Part shown: positions 63,886 through 64,000 of the stretch, piece after piece
Numbering within the stretch: the first letter of the stretch is position 1
Layout: the number at the start of each line of letters is the position of its first letter
Assembly: GCA_010356995.1 (NCBI GenBank)
Contig: ML996699.1
Location: 465,697 to 529,696, forward strand
Origin: Trichodelitschia bisporula
Lineage: Eukaryota > Ascomycota > Dothideomycetes > Phaeotrichales > Phaeotrichaceae
Reading direction: 5' to 3'
DNA: 64,000 nucleotides
Notes under the pieces: generated by a model
What the model was told of the DNA's origin: nothing
The model's input: only the letters and a program-made list of their open reading frames with translations
Databases searched by the model: none
Translations under genes and position numbers: made by a program

Positions 63886-64000
63886 ATGCAGTAGAAGGTG
63901 TGGTGTGAGGTACGCATGGACGGATATGCTGGATGGACACGGACACATGTATGGCGCGTGGTGGGTGGTTACATGGGCAATGACGGGTGTTTCTGCTTTG
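63886..64000. other. CDK1 3' flank
   Basis: 115 bp to the window edge, G/T-rich; no feature seen. Confidence 0.5.

Overview
This window is nuclear DNA of a filamentous ascomycete (Pezizomycotina). The reasons are compact single-copy genes on both strands, short introns (about 40-125 nt) with GTAAGT/GTACGT-type donors, CTAAC/CTGAC branch sites and CAG/TAG acceptors, and a gene set typical of that group: a type II membrane exo-beta-1,3-glucanase, a KCH-type potassium transporter, a microbial-type PARG, Rif1, Ufd4, a mitochondrial Ind1 (which implies respiratory complex I) and a PSTAIRE CDK1. I did not try to fix the class or genus.

Layout. 1-8.3 kb (all minus): an F-box protein cut off by the left edge, DPH2 (diphthamide synthesis), a doubtful small membrane protein, and LCB2 (serine palmitoyltransferase). 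10.3-17 kb: a bestrophin-like anion channel (+), then RIC8, the branched-chain 2-oxo acid dehydrogenase E1 alpha subunit and a glucose-6-phosphate 1-epimerase (all minus). 17.8-25 kb: a 1750-residue RIF1 with both PP1 docking motifs at its N terminus, and an MFS transporter that looks frameshifted. 26-34 kb: a PARG (+) tail to tail with a UFD4/TRIP12 HECT ubiquitin ligase (-). 35.9-48.2 kb: a glucanase (-), a GC-rich disordered orphan (+), a KCH potassium transporter (-) and a cytochrome P450 (-). 49.7-55.1 kb: a cysteine-rich orphan (+), a small UBA protein with a Thr-rich repeat tail (-), and the IND1/BFR2 head-to-head pair. 57.3-64 kb: a KpsF-like SIS protein (+), the splicing factor SAF4 (-) head to head with a RanGTP-binding protein (+), and CDK1 (+).

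The genes are mostly unrelated housekeeping genes. There is no operon and no evident biosynthetic cluster; the P450 stands alone. I saw no retroelement, DNA transposon, tRNA, rRNA or CRISPR. Exon structures were built by hand from splice signals and reading frame. For RIC8, the epimerase, E1 alpha, UFD4, the glucanase, P450, KCH, IND1, BFR2, SIS, RanBP and CDK1 the exon lengths sum to a multiple of three.

The most unusual signals are: a reversal of coding-strand composition inside many genes (C-rich 5' halves, G-rich 3' ends); the Rif1 PP1 module; two lineage-specific-looking genes (40.1 and 49.7 kb); a CxxC-to-HxxC change in the SAF4 zinc site; minisatellites and partial duplications at gene ends; and frame-neutral 45/51-nt introns that a simple ORF caller would read through.
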